DNA of 64,000 nucleotides from NCBI GenBank assembly GCA_017303635.1, contig JAFLCG010000001.1:744001-808000 (forward strand). The letters run 5' to 3'. How positions within the stretch are numbered: position 1 is the stretch's first letter; the number at the start of each line of letters is the position of its first letter. The notes under the pieces are model-generated. The model worked only from the letters and a program-made list of their open reading frames with translations. It made no database searches and had not been told where the DNA came from. Positions 42,265 through 51,106 of the stretch are shown piece after piece. The DNA comes from Anaerolineae bacterium (GTDB taxonomy: Bacteria > Chloroflexota > Anaerolineae > Aggregatilineales > Phototrophicaceae). The position numbers and the translations under genes were made by a program.

Positions 42265-43512
42265 ATGAACTCGGCTATCGACCACACTCGTATTCTCATT
42301 CTCAAGGCGGAGATGGGCTTTGGACACCGCAGCGCCGCCCGGGCCATGAAAGCCGCCTTTGAAGCACAATATGGCGACCGCTGCACCGTCTATATCGTTG
42401 ACCCGATCCAAAATGAGCGCGCCCCCGATTTCCTGCGGGATAGTCTGGCAGAGTATGACCGGGCGGTACGGGACATGCCCAATCTCTACCGGCTGGGTTA
42501 TGAAGTCAGTGACACGCCGCTTTCAGTACCGATGATTGAAGGCGGCCTGAGCGTCCTCCTGCTGGATGCCCTGCGGGAGATTGTGACCCAGTACCAGCCG
42601 CATGTGATCGTTTGTGTATATCAGAATTTCCTGGCTCCTCTGAGTGCCCTGTTCGCGCTCACAGGCAATCATATCCCGGTGGTCACGGTCATTACGGATC
42701 TGACCGTCATTCACCGACTGTGGTACAACCGCGTCAGCGATGTGTGTGTGGTGCCCACTCAAACCGCCTATGACCTGGCGATCAAGTACGGTTTATCGCC
42801 AGAGCGGGTGCGGGTGATCGGCATTCCGGTCCATCCCGATATCAGCCGGGAGACTCGGACGGCAGCCGAGGTGCGCGAGTCGCTGGGTTGGAAGCGTGAT
42901 CTGACGACGCTCCTGTTTGTCGGTAGCAAACGGGTGCGGAATTTGCGCGAGGTGCTGCGGGCGTTCAATCATAGCGGCCTGCCTATCCAGTTGATCGTCG
43001 TTACTGGCGGTGATGATGAACTCTATCGGGAGTTTCAGCAGACCGAGTGGCATGTCCAGACCCATCTCTATAACTATGTCGAGGATATGCCCACTTTCAT
43101 TCGGGCGTCGGATGCCATGGTGTGCAAAGCCGGTGGTCTTAGTGTGACCGAGGCGCTGGCGGGCGGCCTCCCAATTCTGCTGATTGATCTGATCGAAGGG
43201 CAGGAGACTGGGAATGCCGAATACGTGGTTGAGCATGGGGCGGGTGATCTGGCAACGGACCCGATCACGGCATTGGAAACCCTCTACCACTGGCTGATAG
43301 ATGGTCAGGCACTGCTGGGCCAACGGGCTGCTGCTGCCCGACGGTTAGGAGCGCCGCGAGCGGCTTTTGAGATTGCGGCGCTGGCCTGGGCGAAAGCAGG
43401 GGACTATCAACGGGAACTGCGTCGGAAGACGTTGTTGCAAGCTTCCCGACTGCGGGCGCTGCGACGACTACCCCTCCCGCCGCCGTTCCTGAAACTGCCG
43501 CGGATTGATTGA
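42265..43512 (+). CDS. MGDG-synthase-like (GT28) glycosyltransferase
   Basis: A 415-residue GT-B enzyme. The N-terminal MGDG-synthase domain begins ILKAEMGFGHRSAARAMKAAF, with VTDLTVIH near 155, and the C-terminal nucleotide-sugar domain has VCKAGGLSVTEALAGGLPILL near 290 and GQETGNAEYV. Members transfer galactose or glucose to diacylglycerol to make membrane glycolipids. It lies 77 bp after the QorB-like gene and is convergent with the HNH gene. Confidence 0.87.
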   Translation: MNSAIDHTRILILKAEMGFGHRSAARAMKAAFEAQYGDRCTVYIVDPIQNERAPDFLRDSLAEYDRAVRDMPNLYRLGYEVSDTPLSVPMIEGGLSVLLLDALREIVTQYQPHVIVCVYQNFLAPLSALFALTGNHIPVVTVITDLTVIHRLWYNRVSDVCVVPTQTAYDLAIKYGLSPERVRVIGIPVHPDISRETRTAAEVRESLGWKRDLTTLLFVGSKRVRNLREVLRAFNHSGLPIQLIVVTGGDDELYREFQQTEWHVQTHLYNYVEDMPTFIRASDAMVCKAGGLSVTEALAGGLPILLIDLIEGQETGNAEYVVEHGAGDLATDPITALETLYHWLIDGQALLGQRAAAARRLGAPRAAFEIAALAWAKAGDYQRELRRKTLLQASRLRALRRLPLPPPFLKLPRID

Positions 43513-43517
43513 ATCCG

Positions 43518-44255
43518 CTAGGGAAGAAACATACGTTTAAGATGCTCAATAATTTGCGGTTTGGGAGTGGAGGAAATGTACCACCGATACTTCTCGAAGA
43601 ATACAATCTTAAAGTTCACCTCGTCTTGCGTCATATGAGTCTGAAAATAGAAAATAGATTTAGGATAAGGTCTGGGACGGGATGACCAACCATCTACCCA
43701 GTTCATTTTCTCTAGCACGGCAATATATGAATAGCGTTCGTGCCAGAGGTCGTGAAACTCATTTGTTGAAAGTGTAGTTCCAAGTGGTAGTGGAAGCCAA
43801 TCTGGACTCCAAACTTGGATTTGATCCCATTGCAGGGTTTCGTCTCGCCGCTTGATCGCATACCAAAATAAACCAGCCACAACTTGGCGTATCCAAGTAT
43901 AGATATCTGCTCTCAGATAGGCGACATTGGGCAAAAGGCCAGCGGGAAGGTCACTAATGAGTGAAGCACTGGATGTAAGTCGCTTTGCACGATTAAAATT
44001 GGCTTCAGCATTAGTGATTGCTACTTGAACATCGTTGTCAAGTTTGTAAATATGCCGCTCATTTTTGAGCGGTATCAAAAGCGCACTCATTACTGCTTGG
44101 TCTAGCTGTGATTTCTGACTATTGTGAAGATCACAGGAAGGAACTGTAATGCTGTCGCATAAATGCCCCTTAAAGAATTCTTTAGGGGGAATATGCTCAC
44201 GTGATACCGCGGGCGCACCGCAGTAATAGCAAGTTTGTCCTTTTAATTTAGCCAT
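43518..44255 (-). CDS. HNH-endonuclease-like protein
   Basis: A 245-residue protein. The N-terminus has the zinc/HNH layout C9-x-x-C12, E20-H21, C41-x-x-H44-N45, so a nuclease core is plausible; the remainder (about 60-245) is a helix- and aromatic-rich domain I do not recognise. Its DNA is visibly more AT-rich than its neighbours and it stands alone, 6 bp convergent with the GT28 gene. This suggests recent acquisition. Function is inferred only from the HNH pattern. Confidence 0.65.
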   Translation of the reverse strand: MAKLKGQTCYYCGAPAVSREHIPPKEFFKGHLCDSITVPSCDLHNSQKSQLDQAVMSALLIPLKNERHIYKLDNDVQVAITNAEANFNRAKRLTSSASLISDLPAGLLPNVAYLRADIYTWIRQVVAGLFWYAIKRRDETLQWDQIQVWSPDWLPLPLGTTLSTNEFHDLWHERYSYIAVLEKMNWVDGWSSRPRPYPKSIFYFQTHMTQDEVNFKIVFFEKYRWYISSTPKPQIIEHLKRMFLP

Positions 44256-44300
44256 TCAGATAATGAAAATCCCTATTGTCATTACCTCATAATGTACCGC

Positions 44301-44648
44301 TTATAAATCATCCAGCTTGCCCTCGCGCAAGGCCGCCTCAAAAGCGCGACCTATCCGCAGAATTTGTTCAACCCAGACCACGACTTCTTCTTCGTCGAAG
44401 TTTTCGAGGAGGGCTTCATAGATGTCATCGGGGAAGCTGTTGACCACTTCAGTGGTCAGGCAGGCGGTTGCCTGCTCAACCGATGGCCGCGAAGCCGGTG
44501 GTTCCTCACTCATCACCTGCTGGAACCATTGCTCGACTATGGGGTGGATCTGTTCGCAGGAAGAACCCTCAGGCAGTTCCCGATTAGCCAGTTCTTCAAA
44601 CTCATCTAACCAGTGCGGATCGTCGTTCGAGGGGGGTGGGGTGGTCAT
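44301..44648 (-). CDS. Small acidic protein of unknown function
   Basis: A 115-residue, strongly acidic, helical protein (for example NFDEEEVVVWVEQIL near residue 86). No family recognised. It lies 45 bp upstream of the HNH gene on the same strand and could be its partner or unrelated. Confidence 0.6.
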   Translation of the reverse strand: MTTPPPSNDDPHWLDEFEELANRELPEGSSCEQIHPIVEQWFQQVMSEEPPASRPSVEQATACLTTEVVNSFPDDIYEALLENFDEEEVVVWVEQILRIGRAFEAALREGKLDDL

Positions 44649-44834
44649 ACGCGCTCCCTGAATGTGACCGTCAACCTACAGTGTATGGAAAGTTGCCCAT
44701 TTAGCCAAGTCCACTATGCTAAACCATTCGCAATTGTTGCAGGTGGTGAGGTGGCTTTACAATGATAGTGTATAACCCTTCAGATGAATTTCGTCAGCGC
44801 AGGTGGGAAAGCAGGTTGCCCGCATCGGGTTCAT

Positions 44835-45854
44835 ATGAAATTCCGTAAATGGTTAGTTCCTATTCTCGGCATCCTGATTAGCCTGGGTTTTCTGGCCTTT
44901 GCATTTCGCAATCTCCGTCCGGAAGACGTACTGGGTTACATTCAGGGGGCGCAGCCTGGATGGCTGCTGCTGGGGGCGGTGGTCTACTTTGTAGCGGTTG
45001 CGATTATCTCTCAACGCTGGGGCTTCCTGCTGCGATCAATAAAACCGGTCGGATTGCGAACCCTCTTTCCCTTGGTCACGATCGGGTATATGGGTAACAA
45101 TGTCTATCCGTTTCGCGCCGGGGAAATGCTTCGTATCCTGTTGCTTCAGCGTGACCAACGCATTCCTATTGCTAAAGCCACGACAACCGTGATTGTCGAA
45201 CGTGTCTTTGACGGATTGGTGATGCTGACCTTTATTGCAGTGGCACTTCTATTCGTTGAAGTTGCTGAACCTCGCGTTCGTACCGTGGCGACCTTCGCAG
45301 CCCCGTTATTTCTTATCGCGGTGGCGGTATTCTTTGTACTGGCGGCTCAACCGCAGCTGTTGCGAAAGCTTATGCATCTGGCAGGGCGCTTCCTGCCTGG
45401 GCCGATTCATACGCGGATGACGCGCCTGGGGGATGACATCATCGCCGGGTTAGCCAGCCTTCGTAGCGTGAAGCATTTGGCCGGAGCGGTGGCCTGTTCT
45501 TTCGGCAGCTGGATGGTAGAAGTCTTCGTTTACTGGTTGGTATCCTTCGCTTTTGGTTTGAATGTCAGTTATGCCGTCATGCTGATGACGGTCGGCGTGG
45601 TCAACCTGGCTGGATTGATCCCGGCTGCGCCAGGGCAGTTTGGTGTCTTTGAGACCTTTGTCATAGCCGTTCTGACGGGCGTTGGCGTAGCTCAGGGGCT
45701 GGCAACGGCGTATGCCTTTGTTGTCCATATGGTCATCTGGTTGCCTGTGACGCTGGTCGGCTTTTATTTCCTCACTCGCCGTGGGTTGAACATCGGCGCG
45801 CTGACCGATCAACGCCAATTGGAGACTGTCGTCGCCCCTGCTGCTGGCAAGTAG
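44835..45854 (+). CDS. LPG-synthase-TM/UPF0104 family membrane protein (flippase-like)
   Basis: A 339-residue integral membrane protein with about eight hydrophobic segments. Family features include the first block WLVPILGILISLGFLAFAFR, the RWGFLLRSIKP segment near 70, GYMGNNVYPFRAGEMLRILLLQ near 95-117 and TTTVIVERVFDGLVML near 125. This domain is fused to MprF in some bacteria and occurs alone as a putative lipid or lipid-linked-sugar flippase. The start at 44835 precedes the first helix; its Shine-Dalgarno is poor. Confidence 0.82.
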   Translation: MKFRKWLVPILGILISLGFLAFAFRNLRPEDVLGYIQGAQPGWLLLGAVVYFVAVAIISQRWGFLLRSIKPVGLRTLFPLVTIGYMGNNVYPFRAGEMLRILLLQRDQRIPIAKATTTVIVERVFDGLVMLTFIAVALLFVEVAEPRVRTVATFAAPLFLIAVAVFFVLAAQPQLLRKLMHLAGRFLPGPIHTRMTRLGDDIIAGLASLRSVKHLAGAVACSFGSWMVEVFVYWLVSFAFGLNVSYAVMLMTVGVVNLAGLIPAAPGQFGVFETFVIAVLTGVGVAQGLATAYAFVVHMVIWLPVTLVGFYFLTRRGLNIGALTDQRQLETVVAPAAGK

Positions 45855-45921
45855 TATTTGCTTCGGCTTGCCGTAAATATCTTCCACAAGCATTCACAAA
45901 TCTTCACGAATCGTTATGGCA

Positions 45922-45937
45922 CAGGACTTTAGTCCTG
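45922..45937. repeat. CAGGACT hairpin
   Basis: CAGGACT (45922-45928), loop TT, AGTCCTG (45931-45937), 67 bp after the membrane-protein stop. It may act as a weak terminator or be a dispersed repeat. Confidence 0.4.
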
Positions 45938-45942
45938 CGAGA

Positions 45943-45960
45943 TAATGATTATAATCGTTA
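45943..45960. promoter_or_regulatory. Fur/Zur/PerR-like palindrome
   Basis: The 18-bp sequence TAATGATTATAATCGTTA is a palindrome except for one pair of bases and resembles Fur-family boxes. It lies 83 bp before the TPR-protein start. The regulator is unknown. Confidence 0.45.
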
Positions 45961-46043
45961 GATTTAGTAATACTGGGTAATACGCCCTGTATTTGAACCA
46001 CTCGCTTCGGATAAGCGGGAAATGCTGCGGGAGCATAGTCATC

Positions 46044-46721
46044 ATGGATGCACAGAACTGGTATCGTTCAGGACGCGCTAAAGCCCAAAAAGGGGAGTGG
46101 CTGGATGCGCGCATGGATTTTGATGAAGCCCTCATCCTGGACCCTACTTTCGTCAAAGCCTATATGATCCGCGCTTATGTTCGTCGTAAATTGAATGACT
46201 ATGAAGGCGCTGCCCGGGATTACTCGGAAGCCATCAAGGTGGATCCCAAGTTGGCCGATGCTTATGATGGGCGTGGTCAGGTTTACAGCCGACTGGGCGA
46301 TATGGATAAGGCACTGGCGGACTACAACCGGGCTATTCAGTTAGGGGTGACGGATAAGGCCACAACGCACTTTAATCGAGCCACTGTCCATGCCAAGCGT
46401 GGCAGTCTTGAACTGGCGATTGATGATTACGCGGAAGCGATCCGCTACAATCCTAAATTTGGTGATGCCTTCCACAGCCGTGCTTTGCTGTATGCCCGTA
46501 AAGAAGAGACACTGCGAGCCCTGGCAGATTTCGAGCAGGCGCTACAAATTGGTACCTCGGATATCGTGCGGACGCTACTGGCGCGGGCCGCTGTCCACGA
46601 AGTGCGGGAAACTTGGGCTGCTGCTGCTGCGGATTACGAAGCAGTGCTTCAGCGCGACCCTCGGAATGAGCCTGCTCGTAAAGGGATCGAAGCCTTAAAA
46701 TCCCGCCAGCCCAGCACATAA
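46044..46721 (+). CDS. TPR-repeat protein
   Basis: A 225-residue cytoplasmic protein of six tetratricopeptide-like repeats from residue 3 to the end (for example DAYDGRGQVYSRLGDMDKAL). No signal peptide or catalytic domain. It is a protein-interaction scaffold by family. The start at 46044 begins the first repeat; the Shine-Dalgarno is weak (GGGAG 11 nt upstream). A strong hairpin follows its stop. Confidence 0.85.
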   Translation: MDAQNWYRSGRAKAQKGEWLDARMDFDEALILDPTFVKAYMIRAYVRRKLNDYEGAARDYSEAIKVDPKLADAYDGRGQVYSRLGDMDKALADYNRAIQLGVTDKATTHFNRATVHAKRGSLELAIDDYAEAIRYNPKFGDAFHSRALLYARKEETLRALADFEQALQIGTSDIVRTLLARAAVHEVRETWAAAAADYEAVLQRDPRNEPARKGIEALKSRQPST

Positions 46722-46786
46722 GACGAATATCCTTTCATAGTCTGGCCTAGGCAGGGACTTCGGGTGATTAAGTACATTAGGAATCA

Positions 46787-46814
46787 CAAGGGCGAGCCAT
46801 TTGGCTCGCCCTTG
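46787..46814. terminator. Bidirectional terminator hairpin
   Basis: A perfect 12-bp stem, CAAGGGCGAGCC (46787-46798) and GGCTCGCCCTTG (46803-46814), with loop ATTT and followed by TTT on the plus strand. It lies between the TPR gene and the convergent binding-protein gene. Confidence 0.75.
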
Positions 46815-46862
46815 TTTAGTTCTAGCTGCGGCACATGTAGTGACGCACGTTCCTACAGAACT

Positions 46863-47972
46863 TTATTCACCACGCGGGGTGATTTCGACTTCAATCGGCT
46901 CGTAGCCTTCGCCGGTCACATCCACACCGTCAGCGGTCAGCAGCTCAATGGCAGCGGCGGCCAGATCGGTACGGAACGCACCTTCGCTCGGTTCGGCGGT
47001 GATGACGGCACCTTCCAGCGAGACGGCGACGGTCTGTGCCCACAGAGCTTCATCCAACATACCCACGCCCATCGGCGACGGCCAAATGAGCTTGTTGATT
47101 TCGTTGAGCTGCCAGGTCATGTGACCGGTACCCAGGGTCGGGCCATTATCCAGCACGATCTGAACAGCTTCTTCGAAGTTGTCACGGGCATAGATCCAGC
47201 CCATCAGGGATGCCTTGATGAAACGAACGGCGATGTCTTCATTGCTGACACCGTTGGTTTCACCGGCCAGGTAGGCTTCGCTGCTGAAGATGTGATCCTG
47301 CAGCATGGCGGTGCCGACATCGTTGTAGTTGATGACGTTCAGATCATCGGCGGTGTACAGGAAGTTACCCTGGTCGTCGACGGCTTCCAACACCTGAGCA
47401 TATTCATTGTAGGTCATGGCCTGGGCTGCATCGACTTCACCATTGAACAGCAGGGACATATCGAATGGCTGCTGAATGATGGTCACATCTTCCGCATTCG
47501 CGGGGTCGATACCTGCTGCCCGCATTGCGGCGAACAGTTCGTGCTCGTTGCCGAAGCCCCAGGTGCCGATGTTCATGCCCCGGAAATCCTCGACCGATTC
47601 AATGCCAGTTTCCTTGAAGCTCACCTGGAGCGTACCGCTGCGTTGGAAGACCTGCGCAATGTTGACCAGATCAGCACCGGCTTCACGGCTTTCCAGCACT
47701 TTCGGCACCCAGGCGATACCGAATTCGGCACCACCGGAAGCGACGACCTGCTGCGGGACAATATCGACGGCACCTTCGAGGATGGTCACATCCAGACCTT
47801 CAGCCTCATAGAAGCCCTGGTCAACTGCGGCATAGTAACCGGCAAACTGTGACTGGGTCACCCACTGAAGCTGGAGGCGAACAGGGATCAGGTCCTGCGC
47901 CTGAGCCACGCTGCCCAGCGAGAGGACGGCGATCAGGCCGACCGTCACCGCTAGAATAAGCATCTTCTTCAT
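46863..47972 (-). CDS. NMT1/THI5-like ABC solute-binding protein
   Basis: A 369-residue exported binding protein. A signal peptide ends near residue 25 (AQA) with no lipobox cysteine. The mature start VRLQLQWVTQSQFAGYYAAVDQGFYEAEGLDV is the ThiY/RibY/SsuA-type ligand domain, and EFGIAWVPKVLESREAGADLV and GTWGFGNEHELF fit the NMT1 group. Such proteins bind thiamin precursors, riboflavin or sulfonates. AAGGAG is 9 nt before the ATG. The permease gene lies 211 bp upstream on the same strand; no ATPase gene is present nearby and no FMN or TPP riboswitch was seen. Confidence 0.87.
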   Translation of the reverse strand: MKKMLILAVTVGLIAVLSLGSVAQAQDLIPVRLQLQWVTQSQFAGYYAAVDQGFYEAEGLDVTILEGAVDIVPQQVVASGGAEFGIAWVPKVLESREAGADLVNIAQVFQRSGTLQVSFKETGIESVEDFRGMNIGTWGFGNEHELFAAMRAAGIDPANAEDVTIIQQPFDMSLLFNGEVDAAQAMTYNEYAQVLEAVDDQGNFLYTADDLNVINYNDVGTAMLQDHIFSSEAYLAGETNGVSNEDIAVRFIKASLMGWIYARDNFEEAVQIVLDNGPTLGTGHMTWQLNEINKLIWPSPMGVGMLDEALWAQTVAVSLEGAVITAEPSEGAFRTDLAAAAIELLTADGVDVTGEGYEPIEVEITPRGE

Positions 47973-48183
47973 CTACCATTACTCCTTAAATGAATCACTT
48001 GAGGGCTGCACACACGCCGCACCTCAGCAAACCCCAACCAGAATGGAACATTTTTCACTGCTTGACAACATGATAATCTACCAGATTGCACCCCGCAACT
48101 TTTGTGCAATGCGCCCTCAGCTTAATTTCGGCTACACTGCATTCCTTCGTCGCCTCTTCCAACCACCCGCAGCGGGTCTCGGG
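47973..48183. other. 211-bp gap between permease and binding-protein genes
   Basis: No gene or clear riboswitch. A short stem GACCCGC/GCGGGT lies near 48166-48180 and a possible TATCAT-like -10 region is near 48070 on the minus strand, so the binding protein may have its own promoter. Confidence 0.35.
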
Positions 48184-49041
48184 CTACTCGCTCTTCCGCA
48201 TCGCCAGCGCCCAGGGCATGGTCACACGCTCGATGAAGATGACCAGCAGGTAAAAGGTCAGCCCCATGACCGAGGCCATGATGATCGCCGTCCAGGCGCG
48301 GGTGAAACCCAGCCCTGCTGCTTCTTGCGCGATGAACTGACCGAGGGTCGCGCGCGGGCCACCGAAGAACTCTGCCACCACCGCGCCGATCACGCTCAGG
48401 GCGCTGGCAACCCGCAGGGCGCTGAGGATGAAGGGCAGGGCATTGGGGATCCGCAGCGCCCTCAGGATTTTGCCCGGAGAGGCGGCGTAGGATTGCATCA
48501 GCTCCAGCTGGCGCGGGTCAACCATTGTCAAGCCGCGCACCGTGTTAATCATCACCGGGAAAAAGCACATCACCGCTACGATGACCATCTTGGATACCGG
48601 GTTGGTCAACCCGAACCAGTTATTGGTGATAGGAGCCAATGCGATGATTGGCACTGAATTGGCGGCAATGGCGAAGGGCATCAGGGCTTCCGAAATGATG
48701 GTGAAGCGAGCGGTCACGAGTGCCACCAGCACTCCAGCACCACAGCCGAGGAAGAACCCGCCGACGGCAGAGCGCAGGGTTGCACCGCTGGATTCCCACA
48801 GGATCGAGCCTTCACCACTGGTGAAGCGGTTGAACTCCCCCATCCATTCTTCCAGAATGGCCGATGGGCGGGGCAGCAGGAATTGCTGGATATTGAACAC
48901 GCGGACAATCAGTTCCCAGATGACCAGGAACCCAACCGCGATGAGAATCGTCGGCAAGTAGTAACGCAGTCCTTCCAACAACCGTTGGATGGCAGGTTTA
49001 GCAGGTGGGGTAAAGCGCCCCGGCGCGGGTGTAGCGGTCAT
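48184..49041 (-). CDS. ABC transporter permease (SsuC/ThiX/RibX-like)
   Basis: A 285-residue membrane protein with about six hydrophobic segments starting near residue 30. The EAA loop is visible as QSYAASPGKILRALRIPNAL near 185, and the downstream EFFGGPRATLGQFIAQ segment is typical of SsuC/TauC/ThiX. It pairs with the binding protein encoded downstream. The ATPase of the transporter must be encoded elsewhere. Confidence 0.87.
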   Translation of the reverse strand: MTATPAPGRFTPPAKPAIQRLLEGLRYYLPTILIAVGFLVIWELIVRVFNIQQFLLPRPSAILEEWMGEFNRFTSGEGSILWESSGATLRSAVGGFFLGCGAGVLVALVTARFTIISEALMPFAIAANSVPIIALAPITNNWFGLTNPVSKMVIVAVMCFFPVMINTVRGLTMVDPRQLELMQSYAASPGKILRALRIPNALPFILSALRVASALSVIGAVVAEFFGGPRATLGQFIAQEAAGLGFTRAWTAIIMASVMGLTFYLLVIFIERVTMPWALAMRKSE

Positions 49042-49311
49042 CTTGGCTTCTCACTTATTGATACAGGCGGCAAGCTTACCGCGCTCTGACTATCCTGACC
49101 ACTGCGCCAAAACAACCATGCGGAATTGAATCGTAGTGAATTGGCTTAAACAGAGGCAAACAGTATTGATAAAATTTCAAATAATGAAAAATGTAGTTGG
49201 TTTTTGTTACATGCCACACCGTAATTTAACGTTATGAAAGTTCGGTGTTATGTGAAAGGATTACCTTAAGGAAATGAATTCACACTTTGCCCCGCTTTAC
49301 TTACATCTTCC
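49042..49311. other. 270-bp AT-rich divergent region
   Basis: The divergent region between the permease and the GT-C-like gene is visibly AT-rich, with runs such as TAAAATTTCAAATAATGAAAA near 49165-49190. No gene and no strong promoter pair found. Confidence 0.4.
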
Positions 49312-51015
49312 ATGGGATACTTGCTTATGACGATGACTACCCAATCTCCCTCTATATGGCGGGTTGCACTGCTGCTTGCCATCGCGGTGTCATTTATTTA
49401 TCTGGCATTCCCCTCTCGTTTTTACAATGGCGATGCCATCCAGGTCATGCTGGATGTAGAACGTGATGTCAAACTGACAGCTTTTTACCATCCTTCTGGT
49501 TCAGTGTTGTACGAACCCGGCTATCTGGAAACTCCAGTCCAACCAGGTCAATTAATCAACTTGCGCTACTTTCTGGACTATCCGACTGTCAATCTGATCA
49601 GCCATATCTGGATCGCGTTAGGCTTACCTTCCGAATCCTTGATCATGCCGGTTTTGATCTACCGTGCGGTCATGGGGGGAGTCTCGGTCTTTTTTACGGC
49701 GCTATTTATGTTCCGGTTACGGCCTGTTCGCTGGATTGCCATAGTGGTTGCGCTGGGCGTTGGCCTGAGCGCGACCCACTGGACGTATGCCACCGACTTG
49801 TATCAATCCATCACCCTGGTTGCGCTGGTCGCTGCGGCTGCTTACGGTCTGGCAGTTCAGGCACGCAAACCGGTTCCACAGGAACCGGTCGGCTTAATCC
49901 TGATTGGGTGTATTCTGGCATTTGCCACCTTACATAACATTCTCGGCGTATTGGCGGTGGCCGCTTTCGGCCTAGCGGTATTGGCGTTGCCTACCGAGGG
50001 CGGTTGGTTATTGCGCCTACGTGCAGGCATTGTTTTTGGTCTAGCGGTTGTCATCACTGCCGGGGTAGTCTATGTAGGAGTACAGACCGTTTTACCTGTC
50101 ACTCAGGGGCAAACCAATCCTTTCCAATGGTCGGATGATTCGGGGAATACTCAGGATTCTGTCCTTGTCGATTTTTCGCCTTTGGAAGATGGCTTAAGAG
50201 CCTTCCTCGGATTTGCCAAGTCCCAGATCATTTTCCCCGGAATCAATGTGCGTCATCCCCAGGGGCTGCGTGAATACTGGGATGCAAGCTCGAATTCAGC
50301 GCGATTAGTGTTGATGGGATTCTATGGCGCCTTTATGCTGGTGATGACCAGTCCCATATTGGTTCTCTTTATCCGGCGCAAACTCTTGCCGCCACAGCAC
50401 CGCTGGCTGTATGTGCTGCTTGCCGGTTTGCTCATTTTTTTCACGCTCTTTAATTGGTATTGGCTGCCTAGTGATGTCCACTATTGGTTAGTGCCGACCC
50501 TATGCTTATGGATCATAATGGGTTTTACCTTGGCCCATTTGCAAGAGACGAGTCCTCGCTTAAAACGCGTCTTAATCCCTCTCAGCGCCGGCTTCGTGGC
50601 ATTTATGGTCGCCTTTAATTGGTTCAACCAAATCATGCCGCAAGCTACTCACCCAAATCCGTTGCTGGCCGAAGCTGAAGAACTCCGGGCAATGAGCACG
50701 TCCAAGGACCTATTCGTTTCGGATGGCAACCCTGTGGACTTTTATGTGATCTATTTTGCCCGTCGGAACCTGCTGGCTGTTTCGATTGTCAGTATGCAAG
50801 CCGATGCGAACGCTGACCGCATAACTGAATTGGCAACTGAACAGGGCCGTCGTGTATTGGCTGATGGTGGCAATATCTATTTCTATACGCGATCCAAAGA
50901 CCCGAGTGTATGGCAGGGCCTGGCTACTCTTGTTGGACTGCCTCCAGAAACGCCATTGGAACTGATCTCAGAAACAGACCAGCATACAATCTACCGATTT
51001 ACAGCGCAGTCGTAA
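49312..51015 (+). CDS. Polytopic membrane protein, GT-C-like
   Basis: A 567-residue protein with about ten hydrophobic segments and a soluble C-terminal part (about 470-567). The early acidic region (RFYNGDAIQVMLDVERD near 38) follows the first helix, where GT-C transferases keep their catalytic acidic residues, but I cannot assign a family with confidence. The start could be 49312 or an in-frame ATG at 49327 (MTMTTQS); no clear Shine-Dalgarno. Confidence 0.65.
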   Translation: MGYLLMTMTTQSPSIWRVALLLAIAVSFIYLAFPSRFYNGDAIQVMLDVERDVKLTAFYHPSGSVLYEPGYLETPVQPGQLINLRYFLDYPTVNLISHIWIALGLPSESLIMPVLIYRAVMGGVSVFFTALFMFRLRPVRWIAIVVALGVGLSATHWTYATDLYQSITLVALVAAAAYGLAVQARKPVPQEPVGLILIGCILAFATLHNILGVLAVAAFGLAVLALPTEGGWLLRLRAGIVFGLAVVITAGVVYVGVQTVLPVTQGQTNPFQWSDDSGNTQDSVLVDFSPLEDGLRAFLGFAKSQIIFPGINVRHPQGLREYWDASSNSARLVLMGFYGAFMLVMTSPILVLFIRRKLLPPQHRWLYVLLAGLLIFFTLFNWYWLPSDVHYWLVPTLCLWIIMGFTLAHLQETSPRLKRVLIPLSAGFVAFMVAFNWFNQIMPQATHPNPLLAEAEELRAMSTSKDLFVSDGNPVDFYVIYFARRNLLAVSIVSMQADANADRITELATEQGRRVLADGGNIYFYTRSKDPSVWQGLATLVGLPPETPLELISETDQHTIYRFTAQS

Positions 51016-51106
51016 TCAGTAGATTTGCAGCAAAACCCCTCCCGGTCGTGGTAAACTCAGGACGCAAAGTATATAGTCCTGTAATCCCCGACTGGGAGGA
51101 TGAGAT

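Noticed and set aside
46764..47852. A 362-residue open frame on the plus strand
   Set aside because: It is opposite the NMT1-like binding-protein gene, which has a clear signal peptide and ligand motif, and it runs through the terminator hairpin.
49042..49311. FMN or TPP riboswitch before the NMT1-like permease
   Set aside because: No AGGGG/GGGC-type FMN core or CTGAGA-type TPP core was found on the minus strand.
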